This document shows positions 21,440 to 28,919 of a stretch of 34,359 bases of DNA, one piece after another (position 1 is the first letter of the stretch; the number at the start of each line of letters is the position of its first letter). The position numbers and the translations under genes were made by a program. This stretch comes from Gammaproteobacteria bacterium (GTDB lineage: Bacteria; Pseudomonadota; Gammaproteobacteria; Steroidobacterales; Steroidobacteraceae), in NCBI GenBank assembly GCA_005878835.1, contig VBMV01000080.1:1-34359 (forward strand), written 5' to 3'. A model generated the notes under the pieces. The model was not told the origin of the DNA, searched no databases, and saw only the letters and a program-made list of their open reading frames with translations.

Positions 21440-23005
21440 TTGTCACAGAAAGCCACGGCACGCCCGCCCGCGCATTCACCGGCTTTCGCAGCCGTGCCCG
21501 CGGCGGCGGCCGGGACCTTCACGCTGTCCTCACTCGGTCAGCAGTTACGCGAGGTGTTGCCGCCGCGACGTCTGCACTCGGTGTCCCTGTGCGACCGCGA
21601 AGCGAACGTGCTGTGGCTGAGCGAAGGTGCGCTCGGACCCGATGAGCACAGCGTAATCGTCGAGGCTCTCGAGATCCTCGCCGCCGACACCTCGATCGAC
21701 TGCCATGAGACCGGTCTCGAGGATGGCCGGCACGCGCTGTTTCTGCCGCTGCGCGCGCCGATGGGCACTCTCCTGGGCATCGCCCTGATCCTCGCCGACT
21801 GCAAGTCGGCGGGGGACGACACCGTAGAGCGCGTGACCGCCGCGCCGGTGCGCGCCATCATGCAGCGCCTCGCCGTGCTGCTGAAGCCCGCTCGAAGGTC
21901 AGGCGACACCCACGCGGGGGGGAGCGGCGCGATCCCGGTGCTCGAGCTCGCCGGCGAATCGGTCATCGTATCGGCGCCGCCCACGGCTCGGGCCCGCGCG
22001 CCTGCAGCCGCGGCGCCCGCCGCGGCCACGGCCATCTCGCCCGAGCAGGTGAACGACATGCTCGAGCTGGAGCTCCTGCCCGCAGAGATCCCGCCGGCGC
22101 ATGCGGGGCACGGCGAATCGTCCTCGCGCCTGCCGAGGCTCGAGCTCATTGACCACGCGCCGGCCATGCCCGCCGCACCGGCGGCGCCGCCCAAGCCGCC
22201 ACGGGCGGCACGCCCGCGCACAGCCCCCGCCATGCCCGCCGCAGCGGCGGCGCCGGCGGCCCCTACGGTAGCGGAGGCCCCGGTGAGCGATGTGAATCTG
22301 ATACTCGAAGTGCTGCCTTTCGCGAAGCTGCGCGCGGGCGGACAAACGCGCCGCTTTCAAATCCTGGCACGCAGCCCGACCCGTACGCCGCAGCGCCTTC
22401 ACGCGGCACTGGACGCGCTCACCCTGCAGCGGCTGTTGGGATGGCTCGCCGCGCATCGCGCGGTGTGGAACTCGCAGCCCACCAGCTTCACCGTCAACCT
22501 GTCGATCGCGACGCTCGAGGACGAGCGCTTCGTGCACAAGATCGCCGAGGCGCTCAATGAACATGCCATCGCCGCCGAGACGCTCGGCTTCGAGATCGCG
22601 GAGGCCCTGTGCACGCAACACCGTGCGCAGGTCGAGCGTTTCATCACCCAGTGCGAGAAGCTCGGCTCCTGGGTGGTGATCGAGGACTTCTCCTTCGATT
22701 CCCAGGTGCTGCCGCTGCTGCGCTCCACGGCGGTGCGGATGGTGAAGCTCGACCCGAAGCTCACCTCATCCGCGCTCAAGGACAAGCTCTCCCAGGCGCT
22801 CGTGGTCGCCACCGTGCAGGCGGCCAAGGTGATGGGGATCCACTGCTCCGCCAAGCGAGTCGACTCGCAGGCGGCGCTGCAGTGGCTGACCGCCATCGGC
22901 TGCGACTTCGCGCAGGGTGCGGCGCTCTCAGCGGCGCAGCCTCTGGAGGCGCTCGCGAACGTCCCCGATCCGACCAGCCGCGTCGCCGCCATCCGGTCGA
23001 TGTAA
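21440..23005 (+). CDS. Degenerate EAL-domain protein with an N-terminal sensor-like region
   Basis: About 521 residues from TTG 21440, which has GAGAGGG nine bases upstream. Residues 20-140 look like a small sensory fold (LSSLGQQLREVLPPRRLHSVSL, HALFLPLRAPMGTLLGIALIL). Residues 140-265 are an Ala/Pro-rich linker. Residues about 285-510 align by eye with EAL domains: VNLS, FEIAEA, VIEDFSFD, VKLDPKL and GCDFAQG correspond to the canonical blocks. The EAL signature itself is replaced (QILAR), DD is ED and the AEGVET block is SAKRVDS. Catalytic Glu and metal ligands are therefore missing, and cyclic-di-GMP hydrolysis is unlikely; a binding or scaffold role, as in other degenerate EAL proteins, is more probable. 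A longer frame to 21311 adds an Arg-rich segment that looks non-coding. Confidence 0.75.
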   Translation: MSQKATARPPAHSPAFAAVPAAAAGTFTLSSLGQQLREVLPPRRLHSVSLCDREANVLWLSEGALGPDEHSVIVEALEILAADTSIDCHETGLEDGRHALFLPLRAPMGTLLGIALILADCKSAGDDTVERVTAAPVRAIMQRLAVLLKPARRSGDTHAGGSGAIPVLELAGESVIVSAPPTARARAPAAAAPAAATAISPEQVNDMLELELLPAEIPPAHAGHGESSSRLPRLELIDHAPAMPAAPAAPPKPPRAARPRTAPAMPAAAAAPAAPTVAEAPVSDVNLILEVLPFAKLRAGGQTRRFQILARSPTRTPQRLHAALDALTLQRLLGWLAAHRAVWNSQPTSFTVNLSIATLEDERFVHKIAEALNEHAIAAETLGFEIAEALCTQHRAQVERFITQCEKLGSWVVIEDFSFDSQVLPLLRSTAVRMVKLDPKLTSSALKDKLSQALVVATVQAAKVMGIHCSAKRVDSQAALQWLTAIGCDFAQGAALSAAQPLEALANVPDPTSRVAAIRSM

Positions 23006-23155
23006 GCCCGAGCTTTAATAATCAACGAGTTAATGAGTTGCGCCCGGCGGGTGGGCGCGAGCGTCGTGCGCGCCGCTTGAGCTGCGACGAAGCGAGCCGG
23101 CTGCGCGGTCACTGAGGAGCCCGGCCAGCGGCCGGATGCCCTAAGCTTTCATGGC

Positions 23156-24292
23156 ATGAAAATGCCGACGCTCGAGCAATTCCGCACCAACCGCAACGTG
23201 CTGTTCTGGAGCCTGCACGCCGCCGGCTGGGCCGCCTACGGCATCACGCAGTACTTCGGGGCGTTGCTGTACGAGAAGCCCTCCAGCTACGCGCGCGTGA
23301 TCGCGGTAGCGGCGGTCTCGGGGTTCCTGCTGTCGATGCCGATGCGCTTCATCTACCGGCGCCTGTGGGGCCGGCCGCCGCGCCTCATGATCACCGGCGC
23401 GCTCGTGACCTGCTACATCACCGCGCTCGCGCTGCGCATCGTGATCAACCTGTCCTACAAGCAGTTCGTCGAGCCGGACTGGCACGCGCAGACGCTGTTC
23501 GAGCTGTTCGGCGGCGCGCTCTCCACGACCTACCTGCTGCTGTGCTGGAGCGTGCTGTACTTCGGCATCAAGTCCTACGAGTCGCAGCGCAAGCAGGAAC
23601 AGGCGATGCTCAAGGCGGTGGCGCTGGCGCAGGAGGCGCAGCTGAAAATGCTGCGCTACCAGCTCAACCCGCACTTCCTGTTCAACACACTCAATGCCAT
23701 CTCGACGCTCATCCTCGACAACCAGAACCGCAAGGCAAACCACGCGGTGACGCGCCTGTCGGAGTTCCTGCGCTACACCCTCGATCAGGACCCGATGAAG
23801 AAGGTCACGCTGCGCCAGGAAATCGAGGCGCTGGATCTGTACCTGGGCACCGAGCGGCTGCGCTTCGGCGAGCGGCTGCGGCTCGAGTACGCGATCGAGG
23901 AGTCGGCGCTCGAGGCCCTGGTGCCGAGCCTGCTGCTGCAGCCGCTGCTGGAAAACTCGCTGAAGTACGCGGTGTCCGCGCGCGAGCAGGGGGGCCTGGT
24001 GCGCATCGAGGGCCGCACCCGCGAGGGGCTGCTGGAGCTGTCGGTCATCGATGACGGCCCGGGTCTGCGCGAGGGCGCCGGCTCCGGTGAGCGGCGCGGT
24101 GTGGGCCTCTCCAACACCCGCGAGCGCCTGGCGGTGCTGTACGGCGAGAACCACCGCTTCGCGGTGCTCAGCCGCCAGCCGGGGCTGCGGATCGAGATGG
24201 CGCTGCCGCTCGAGTCCGCCGCGGCCGGCCCACAGGCCGCGGCGAAGCCACAGGCGGTACCCGCCGGAGCCGCGCGCGGGGCGCACGCATGA
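23156..24292 (+). CDS. LytS/AlgZ-type membrane sensor histidine kinase
   Basis: A 378-residue kinase of the His_kinase (PF06580) group. Four hydrophobic segments near residues 14-34, 47-63, 78-99 and 116-138 form the membrane sensor. A helix (SYESQRKQEQAMLKAVALAQEAQ) leads to the phosphoacceptor His173 in YQLNPHFLFNTLNAIS. The ATP-binding part has PLLENSLKYAV (N box), SVIDDGPGL (G1) and GVGLSNTRERL. The Ala/Pro-rich C-terminus is unlike the core. The start is ATG 23156; there is no ribosome site near it, and the start is covered by the palindrome TTTCATGGCATGAAA (23147-23161). Its stop overlaps the next gene's ATG, so it pairs with the LytTR regulator. Signal unknown. Confidence 0.93.
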   Translation: MKMPTLEQFRTNRNVLFWSLHAAGWAAYGITQYFGALLYEKPSSYARVIAVAAVSGFLLSMPMRFIYRRLWGRPPRLMITGALVTCYITALALRIVINLSYKQFVEPDWHAQTLFELFGGALSTTYLLLCWSVLYFGIKSYESQRKQEQAMLKAVALAQEAQLKMLRYQLNPHFLFNTLNAISTLILDNQNRKANHAVTRLSEFLRYTLDQDPMKKVTLRQEIEALDLYLGTERLRFGERLRLEYAIEESALEALVPSLLLQPLLENSLKYAVSAREQGGLVRIEGRTREGLLELSVIDDGPGLREGAGSGERRGVGLSNTRERLAVLYGENHRFAVLSRQPGLRIEMALPLESAAAGPQAAAKPQAVPAGAARGAHA

Positions 24293-25110
24293 AAATCCGC
24301 ACCCTCATCGTCGATGACGAGGGGCTGTCGCGCCGCGGGGTCGAGCTGCGCCTGCGCGCGGCGCCCGATTTCGAGATCCTCGCGCAGTGCGCCAGCGGCC
24401 GTGAGGCGCTCGCGGCCATCCAGCAGTACAAGCCGGACCTGGTGTTCCTGGATATCCAGATGCCCGGCATGTCGGGGTTCGAAGTGCTGGCGCACCTGCC
24501 GCAGGAGTCGCTGCCGGTGGTGGTGTTCGTCACCGCCTACGACCAGTACGCCATCCAGGCGTTCGAAGCGCGTGCGGTCGACTACCTGCTCAAACCCATC
24601 GACGATGCGCGCTTCACCGCGACGCTCACGCGGGTGCGCGAGCACGTGCGTGCCCGGACCGCCGCCGATCAGCGCGACCGACTGCTGCAGATCATCGCCG
24701 AGATCACCGGCTGCGGGGAGCTCGCCCTCGATGAGCTGCTCGAACGCGGCCGCCAGGCGATCGACGGGCGGCGCCCCGAGGTGCTGCCTATCCGGCAGGG
24801 ACGCGAGACGGTGCGCGTCCCGGTGGCATCGATCGAGTGGATCGACGCCGCGGGGGACTACATGTGCATCCACGCCACCGGCGACACCCACATCCTGCGC
24901 GGCACGATGAAGGAGCTCGAGGAAATCCTCGACCCGAAACTCTTCCAGCGCGTGCACCGCTCGACCATCGTCAACCTGCGCCTGGTCAGGAGTCTGCGTG
25001 CCCACATGAACGGCGAGTACTTCCTCACCCTCGAGGGCGGCCACGAGCTCAAGCTCTCGCGGACCTACCGGGGCAAGATCGAGTATTTCCTCAGCGGCTC
25101 GGCGAGCTGA
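24289..25110 (+). CDS. LytTR-type response regulator
   Basis: A 273-residue regulator. The receiver domain (residues 1-125) has the acidic pair Asp9-Asp10, the phosphoacceptor Asp55 in LVFLDIQMPG, Thr82 and Lys102 in DYLLKPID. The LytTR DNA-binding domain follows a linker, with EVLPIRQGRETVRVP, IEWIDAAGDYMCIHA, RGTMKELEEIL, FQRVHRSTIVNLR and ELKLSRTYRGKIEYF. LytTR proteins bind paired direct repeats in promoters. It overlaps the kinase gene by the 4-base ATGA, the usual arrangement for a cognate pair. It resembles the AlgR/LytR group, which often controls exopolysaccharide, biofilm or twitching genes, but no target is visible in the window. Confidence 0.95.
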   Translation: MKIRTLIVDDEGLSRRGVELRLRAAPDFEILAQCASGREALAAIQQYKPDLVFLDIQMPGMSGFEVLAHLPQESLPVVVFVTAYDQYAIQAFEARAVDYLLKPIDDARFTATLTRVREHVRARTAADQRDRLLQIIAEITGCGELALDELLERGRQAIDGRRPEVLPIRQGRETVRVPVASIEWIDAAGDYMCIHATGDTHILRGTMKELEEILDPKLFQRVHRSTIVNLRLVRSLRAHMNGEYFLTLEGGHELKLSRTYRGKIEYFLSGSAS

Positions 25111-25150
25111 GATTCGCCGCGCCCAAACGCTTCGAGGGTGGTGGATTCAC

Positions 25151-26905
25151 TCAAAACCCTGTGCCGACCAGGGCATCCTGGTTGGCAGGCGTCAGGCCAG
25201 GATTGCCACGAAAGTCGGTCCACACGGTAACCGCTTTGCCATCGGCGCCCACCGCTGTGCCGGTGTAATCGCCAATGAACGAGCCTGCGAAAGTGATGTA
25301 CGGATTCGACGATTGCGTCGTCACCCGTTTCTCGGTGGCGAAGTTATCGCTCGACGATCGAACCGCCCAATCCAGGCACACCGCCGCGTTGGCCCGACCG
25401 GCATCGGTGGGTAGCACGACATTCCCGGTCGTCGAATCAAGTTCCGCGATGCCGCAGCTGCGATCGGTCGCGGTCGGCGCCGGCGAATAGGCCCGCGTGT
25501 AATAGCCAATGACCACACGTCCGGCATGGGCGCCGACCGACGCATACACCTTATCGGCGGCACCCGCAGTGATCGTGCGGGGAGCCGTCCAGTGGACTCC
25601 ATCGGCGGATCTAACGAGTTTGACCTGGTTCGAGCTCACGCCACTGAACGTGGCACTGCCGCTACCGCAATTACCCGCGCCCTGATCGTCCGCCCACACG
25701 ATGGCTATGCCGCCGGTCGTGGGGTCGATCGACATGGATGGGAAGCTGTTGATGCGAAACTGCTCGTTGGTGAGCGTTTGGCGACCTTGCGCGCCCGGCA
25801 GCTGCAGCGGGTAGCAGTCGAGATCATCCCACACGCGCGCAACCTGGCTGTTGAGGAATGAAGTGCCGCCATTGGTCGAGCGCGCGACCACCAACTGATC
25901 GGTCGCGTATCCGGTCGCCGGGTCGGATCCCTCGTAGGCGACATACAGGGCCCCGTCGGGCGCAACCGCCACCTGCGATCCCTGGTTGAACGGGTGTGCA
26001 GCATCAGAGACCGCCTTGACCGATGACCAGGTCTTACCGCCATCGGAGGAACTCGCCATGACGATCGGCGAGCGAAGATAGCCCAGGCCGCGCGGTCCCT
26101 GGTAGAACTTGGTCCACGTCAAATACACCGTGTTCCCGGGCCCGGCGGTAACCCATTCCTTGTCATTGAAGAAGTCGCCGCTGGCTCGATAGTCGACCAT
26201 CGTCGGAGCCGACCAGCTGGCGCCGCCGTTGGTCGACACCGCGACCGCTACCCCGGACAGGGTGCGGGGAAACTTGTCGAAATTGCACACCAGCCCACTG
26301 TAGTAGAGCCGCTGACCGTCGGGTGAAAAGGCGAGCACCGGATCGCCGCAGGAGTCGAGATGAGAAAAAGTGCCCGCTCCGCCTGACGATCTCGTCCAGC
26401 CGGGAAGAAACACGTTGTTCCAGGTCTGTCCGCCATCGCGTGAGTAATAGACGGCATGCACATTGTCGCGATACTCGTTGGAGGAGGTGACAACGTTCTG
26501 CGCATTGGCAGGATTGATCACGATGTTCTGTTCGTTCTGCGGGTTGTAACAGCTGGAGCCGTCCGCGAAGCCAAACGCCGTGTCGTTCACGATCGCATCG
26601 AATACCGGCGCAGTTATCGGGCTGTAAAGGCTCACGGTGCCGCTGAACGGCGGACGACGGCAGCGCGAGAATAACGACTGGGTCGCGCTCTGCGGATGGC
26701 CGCTCGCTGCCTGCTCAAACTGCAGTGGAGTGCGTAACAGGTCCGACTCGCCGGCGCCGCCATCGGGAATCGTGGCGCGAAAGCGATCGTTCGCCGCCAG
26801 GGCTCGGGGAGGATTCGTCAGTGCGAGTAAACCGAATGCCAGGCCCAGCGCCGCGGCAGCTCGTGCGATTAACCAGCATTTCGACGCAAATGATTTCGGA
26901 ACCAT
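25151..26905 (-). CDS. Secreted sialidase-like (Asp-box) beta-propeller protein
   Basis: About 584 residues. A signal peptide (LGLAFGLLALTNPPRALA) is followed by a mature part with four Asp-box-like motifs: YYSRDGGQTW, VSTNGGASW, SSSDGGKTW and RSTNGGTSF. These are turns typical of sialidase and related beta propellers. FAFGD-like glycan-binding or catalytic residues of true sialidases (Arg triad, Tyr/Glu pair) are not recognisable by eye, so I call it sialidase-like only; an exo-glycosidase or binding role is possible. Its base composition is less GC-rich than the neighbours. ATG 26905 is preceded by GGAG six bases upstream; the frame extends a few codons further upstream (M at 26911) without a ribosome site. 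Convergent with the LytTR gene, 40 bases between stops. Confidence 0.8.
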   Translation of the reverse strand: MVPKSFASKCWLIARAAAALGLAFGLLALTNPPRALAANDRFRATIPDGGAGESDLLRTPLQFEQAASGHPQSATQSLFSRCRRPPFSGTVSLYSPITAPVFDAIVNDTAFGFADGSSCYNPQNEQNIVINPANAQNVVTSSNEYRDNVHAVYYSRDGGQTWNNVFLPGWTRSSGGAGTFSHLDSCGDPVLAFSPDGQRLYYSGLVCNFDKFPRTLSGVAVAVSTNGGASWSAPTMVDYRASGDFFNDKEWVTAGPGNTVYLTWTKFYQGPRGLGYLRSPIVMASSSDGGKTWSSVKAVSDAAHPFNQGSQVAVAPDGALYVAYEGSDPATGYATDQLVVARSTNGGTSFLNSQVARVWDDLDCYPLQLPGAQGRQTLTNEQFRINSFPSMSIDPTTGGIAIVWADDQGAGNCGSGSATFSGVSSNQVKLVRSADGVHWTAPRTITAGAADKVYASVGAHAGRVVIGYYTRAYSPAPTATDRSCGIAELDSTTGNVVLPTDAGRANAAVCLDWAVRSSSDNFATEKRVTTQSSNPYITFAGSFIGDYTGTAVGADGKAVTVWTDFRGNPGLTPANQDALVGTGF

Positions 26906-27125
26906 AGTCATCTCCAAATTTTTCTTGCCCGGGAGGCAGCGGAATCGTTAGACCCTGACGCGCCGGGATGCAGATCGCAGGCTGCGACACCCCGCTGTTT
27001 CGCAAGTTCGCGTGTCACTGTAGTTGTGTTCCCCCGGATGGCAGCGTCACATCTACGCGGGTGCCGTTGCGCCTGCAATACCGGTAAACCCGTGTCGCAA
27101 CCGCTCCAGGACCGAAGGGGTTTCG

Positions 27126-27251
27126 ATGGCCGAAATGACCCACGAGTTGCCGCCGCAGTGCGTGACGCAGTACCGCCGGCGGGACCTCATCCGGCCAAGT
27201 GTGACCGGCGTCACGAACCGGAAGGGGGCGCCTCCGATCTGTGAGCCATAA
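27126..27251 (+). CDS. Possible small protein of 41 residues
   Basis: A frame from ATG 27126 to TAA 27251 encodes MAEMTHELPPQCVTQYRRRD and a further 21 residues. AGGGG lies five bases upstream, so it has a plausible ribosome site. It is not similar to anything I recognise and has two cysteines and a basic middle. It sits inside the intergenic region with a CRP-like site in its 3' half. Short open frames occur often in GC-rich DNA, so it may be chance; I rate it low. Confidence 0.2.
   Translation: MAEMTHELPPQCVTQYRRRDLIRPSVTGVTNRKGAPPICEP
27200..27215. promoter_or_regulatory. CRP/Vfr/Clp-like binding site
   Basis: TGTGACCGGCGTCACG matches the CRP consensus TGTGA-N6-TCACA in nine of ten fixed positions. 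It lies 75 bases before the start of the plus-strand gene at 27291, a suitable position for an activator site. It also overlaps the possible small frame. Match to a consensus only; no binding is shown. Confidence 0.45.
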
Positions 27252-27290
27252 CGAGGCCGCGCCGCCGAGGCGTTGCTTAGATGCGTGCGT

Positions 27291-28895
27291 ATGGAAGCCG
27301 CGCCTCGCCCGTCGCCGGAGCTCCTCGTGGACCTGCCCCTCGAGGAGCCACTGGATGCCCTCGCACCGCCCAAGAGGGAGCCGCCGACGCTAGCGCCGGC
27401 GCCACCGGTACCTGCGCCGGCCTCGACGGCACGGCCTGCCAAGGATCCGGAACAGACGGACCTGCATTTCATGGACCCCGAGCTGTTCCTGCCGCCCGAT
27501 GACCCGTCTGGGGCGCTCCCGTTTGCCCCCCAGGCGGCGGCCCCTGTCGAGCACCCCGGTGCAGAACTCGAGCTGCAGGACCCGATCGTGGACGAGCTGC
27601 TGAGCTCACCGCCGCCGCCACCCGCGCCGGCGCCCCCTGCCGCTGCAGCCCCGCCAGTGATCCTGACCCCGACATCGCCGGCCGCGGCTGCGCAGCCTGA
27701 AGCGGGGTCCGCGCGTGGCGCACCCAGGGCCGCCCCGAACGACGCGCAGGCGCGTGCATCGACGCGCGCGCCGATCGCCAAGACCGCCGCCCTGACCGCG
27801 GCGGCCGCCAAGCTCGCCGCCGCGAGCGCGGCCCACCCGCAAAGATCCCCTGGCTGGGCCCAAGCCGCCGCGCGTGCTGCGCCGCCCAGCACTGCCGCCG
27901 GGCCACCCAAACCGGCCCCTCGTGGGGAGACCCCCCGGGTCGCGGCACCGGGCTTGGCCAGCTGGGCAAGCGCCCGGGCCGCCGCGGCGCCGAGACCCGC
28001 CCCGGTGGCAGCGGCAGCCCCGGCACCGGCGTCCAGGATGCGGCCGGCCTCGATGGCACCGGCAGCCGCGGCACCGGCCGCGACATCTACGGTACCCCTG
28101 AGGAGCGCGGCCCCCAGAGCCGCAGCGCCGGCCTCGGCGCCACCTTCCCCCGTGCAACCCGCTGCGCCGCCCACCGGGGCCGGTGCGGTGTCTGCGCCCA
28201 TGGGGCTGGACTTCATCGCCCGCAATCAGGTGGTCGAGCGCTATCTGTCGGGACGGCTGCCGCTCAAGGGCGCGACCGATTTCGAGCGTTTCTGTCACCA
28301 GCATCCCGAGCTCCTGGACGAGATCGGTCTCACCGAGAGAGTGCACGCCGGGGTGCGGCTGCTCGAGGCGAGTGGCAAGCCCGAGCCGTGGCAGGAGGCC
28401 GCGCGGCCGCTGTGGCAGAGGCCGCGGGTGATCCCCGGGCTCGCCGCCGCGGTGCTCGTGCTCGGGGCGGCGCTCGCCATGGTCGCCCTCGGCAGCGTCG
28501 CCAAGAGTCAGCGGATCACCGCTTTGCAGAAACAGGCGTTCGAACGGGCGCTCGATCCGGCCACCAGCACGCGCGAGATTCGCCTCCTGCCGAGCCGCTC
28601 GGGGGCATCCAACACGCCGGCGATCACCATCGGCGGCGGCAGCACGCAGCTGGCGGACTTCAAGATCGACGAGTCACGCTCGCCGTATCACTCGTTCCGC
28701 GTGACCATCGATCGCATCGATCAGGGACGCGTGGGCGTGATCACGAACCTGGCGAAGGACTCCAACGGTCATCTGCGCATTGCGCTCAACAGCTCCGCGC
28801 TGGGTCCGGGCAACTACCAGCTGACGATCGAGGGGCTCAACTGGCGCGCCGATCCGGAGCCGGACTCCTGGATCACGATCGGCATCGTGCGCTAG
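27291..28895 (+). CDS. Ala/Pro-rich single-pass membrane protein with anti-sigma-like organisation
   Basis: A 534-residue protein from ATG 27291. Residues 1-300 are low-complexity Ala/Pro/Arg sequence. Residues about 304-370 form a helical segment with VVERYLSGRLPLKGATDFERFCHQHPELLDEIGL, which looks like the cytoplasmic part of anti-sigma factors (compare the common RYLSGRL-type helix) but without the Cys/His zinc ligands. One transmembrane helix (GLAAAVLVLGAALAMVAL, about 381-400) and a C-terminal periplasmic domain with IRLLPSRSG, FKIDESRSPYHSFRVTIDRI and NSSALGPGNYQLTIEGL follow. The plan fits an anti-sigma or membrane-spanning signal transducer, but no sigma factor gene is adjacent. Function not recognised. 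The start could be a TTG six codons earlier. Long Ala/Pro tracts resemble those of proteins with stiff cytoplasmic or envelope linkers. Confidence 0.65.
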   Translation: MEAAPRPSPELLVDLPLEEPLDALAPPKREPPTLAPAPPVPAPASTARPAKDPEQTDLHFMDPELFLPPDDPSGALPFAPQAAAPVEHPGAELELQDPIVDELLSSPPPPPAPAPPAAAAPPVILTPTSPAAAAQPEAGSARGAPRAAPNDAQARASTRAPIAKTAALTAAAAKLAAASAAHPQRSPGWAQAAARAAPPSTAAGPPKPAPRGETPRVAAPGLASWASARAAAAPRPAPVAAAAPAPASRMRPASMAPAAAAPAATSTVPLRSAAPRAAAPASAPPSPVQPAAPPTGAGAVSAPMGLDFIARNQVVERYLSGRLPLKGATDFERFCHQHPELLDEIGLTERVHAGVRLLEASGKPEPWQEAARPLWQRPRVIPGLAAAVLVLGAALAMVALGSVAKSQRITALQKQAFERALDPATSTREIRLLPSRSGASNTPAITIGGGSTQLADFKIDESRSPYHSFRVTIDRIDQGRVGVITNLAKDSNGHLRIALNSSALGPGNYQLTIEGLNWRADPEPDSWITIGIVR

Positions 28896-28919
28896 CCGGC
28901 TCAGGCTGCGGCCGGCGAG

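Larger units (their letters stand above)
26906..27290. other. 385-base intergenic region between divergent genes
   Basis: It lies between the start of the secreted propeller gene on the minus strand and the anti-sigma-like gene on the plus strand. It holds a CRP-like palindrome (27200-27215), a possible 41-codon frame (27126-27251), and the small stem TTTCG/CGAAA at about 27121-27135. Beyond these I see no RNA gene, riboswitch or mobile element that can be supported. Promoters for both genes should lie here. Confidence 0.6.

Noticed and set aside
23785-25044. A 419-codon minus-strand frame across the kinase and regulator genes
   Set aside because: Antisense shadow with no recognisable domain; both sense genes have complete domain motifs.
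27076-27135. A cyclic-di-GMP-I riboswitch-like run (GGTAAACC, GTCGCAA, AGGACCG) upstream of the anti-sigma-like gene
   Set aside because: The motif order recalls the GEMM core, but the hairpin normally between AAACC and GACGCAA is absent and the P1 closing stem is not found. Without a covariance search the match is not supportable.
27053-28225. A 390-codon minus-strand Gly/Ala-rich frame opposite the Ala/Pro-rich gene
   Set aside because: Long open antisense frames are expected opposite GCC/CCG-rich coding sequence. The plus-strand protein has a transmembrane helix and a folded C-terminus, the antisense frame does not.
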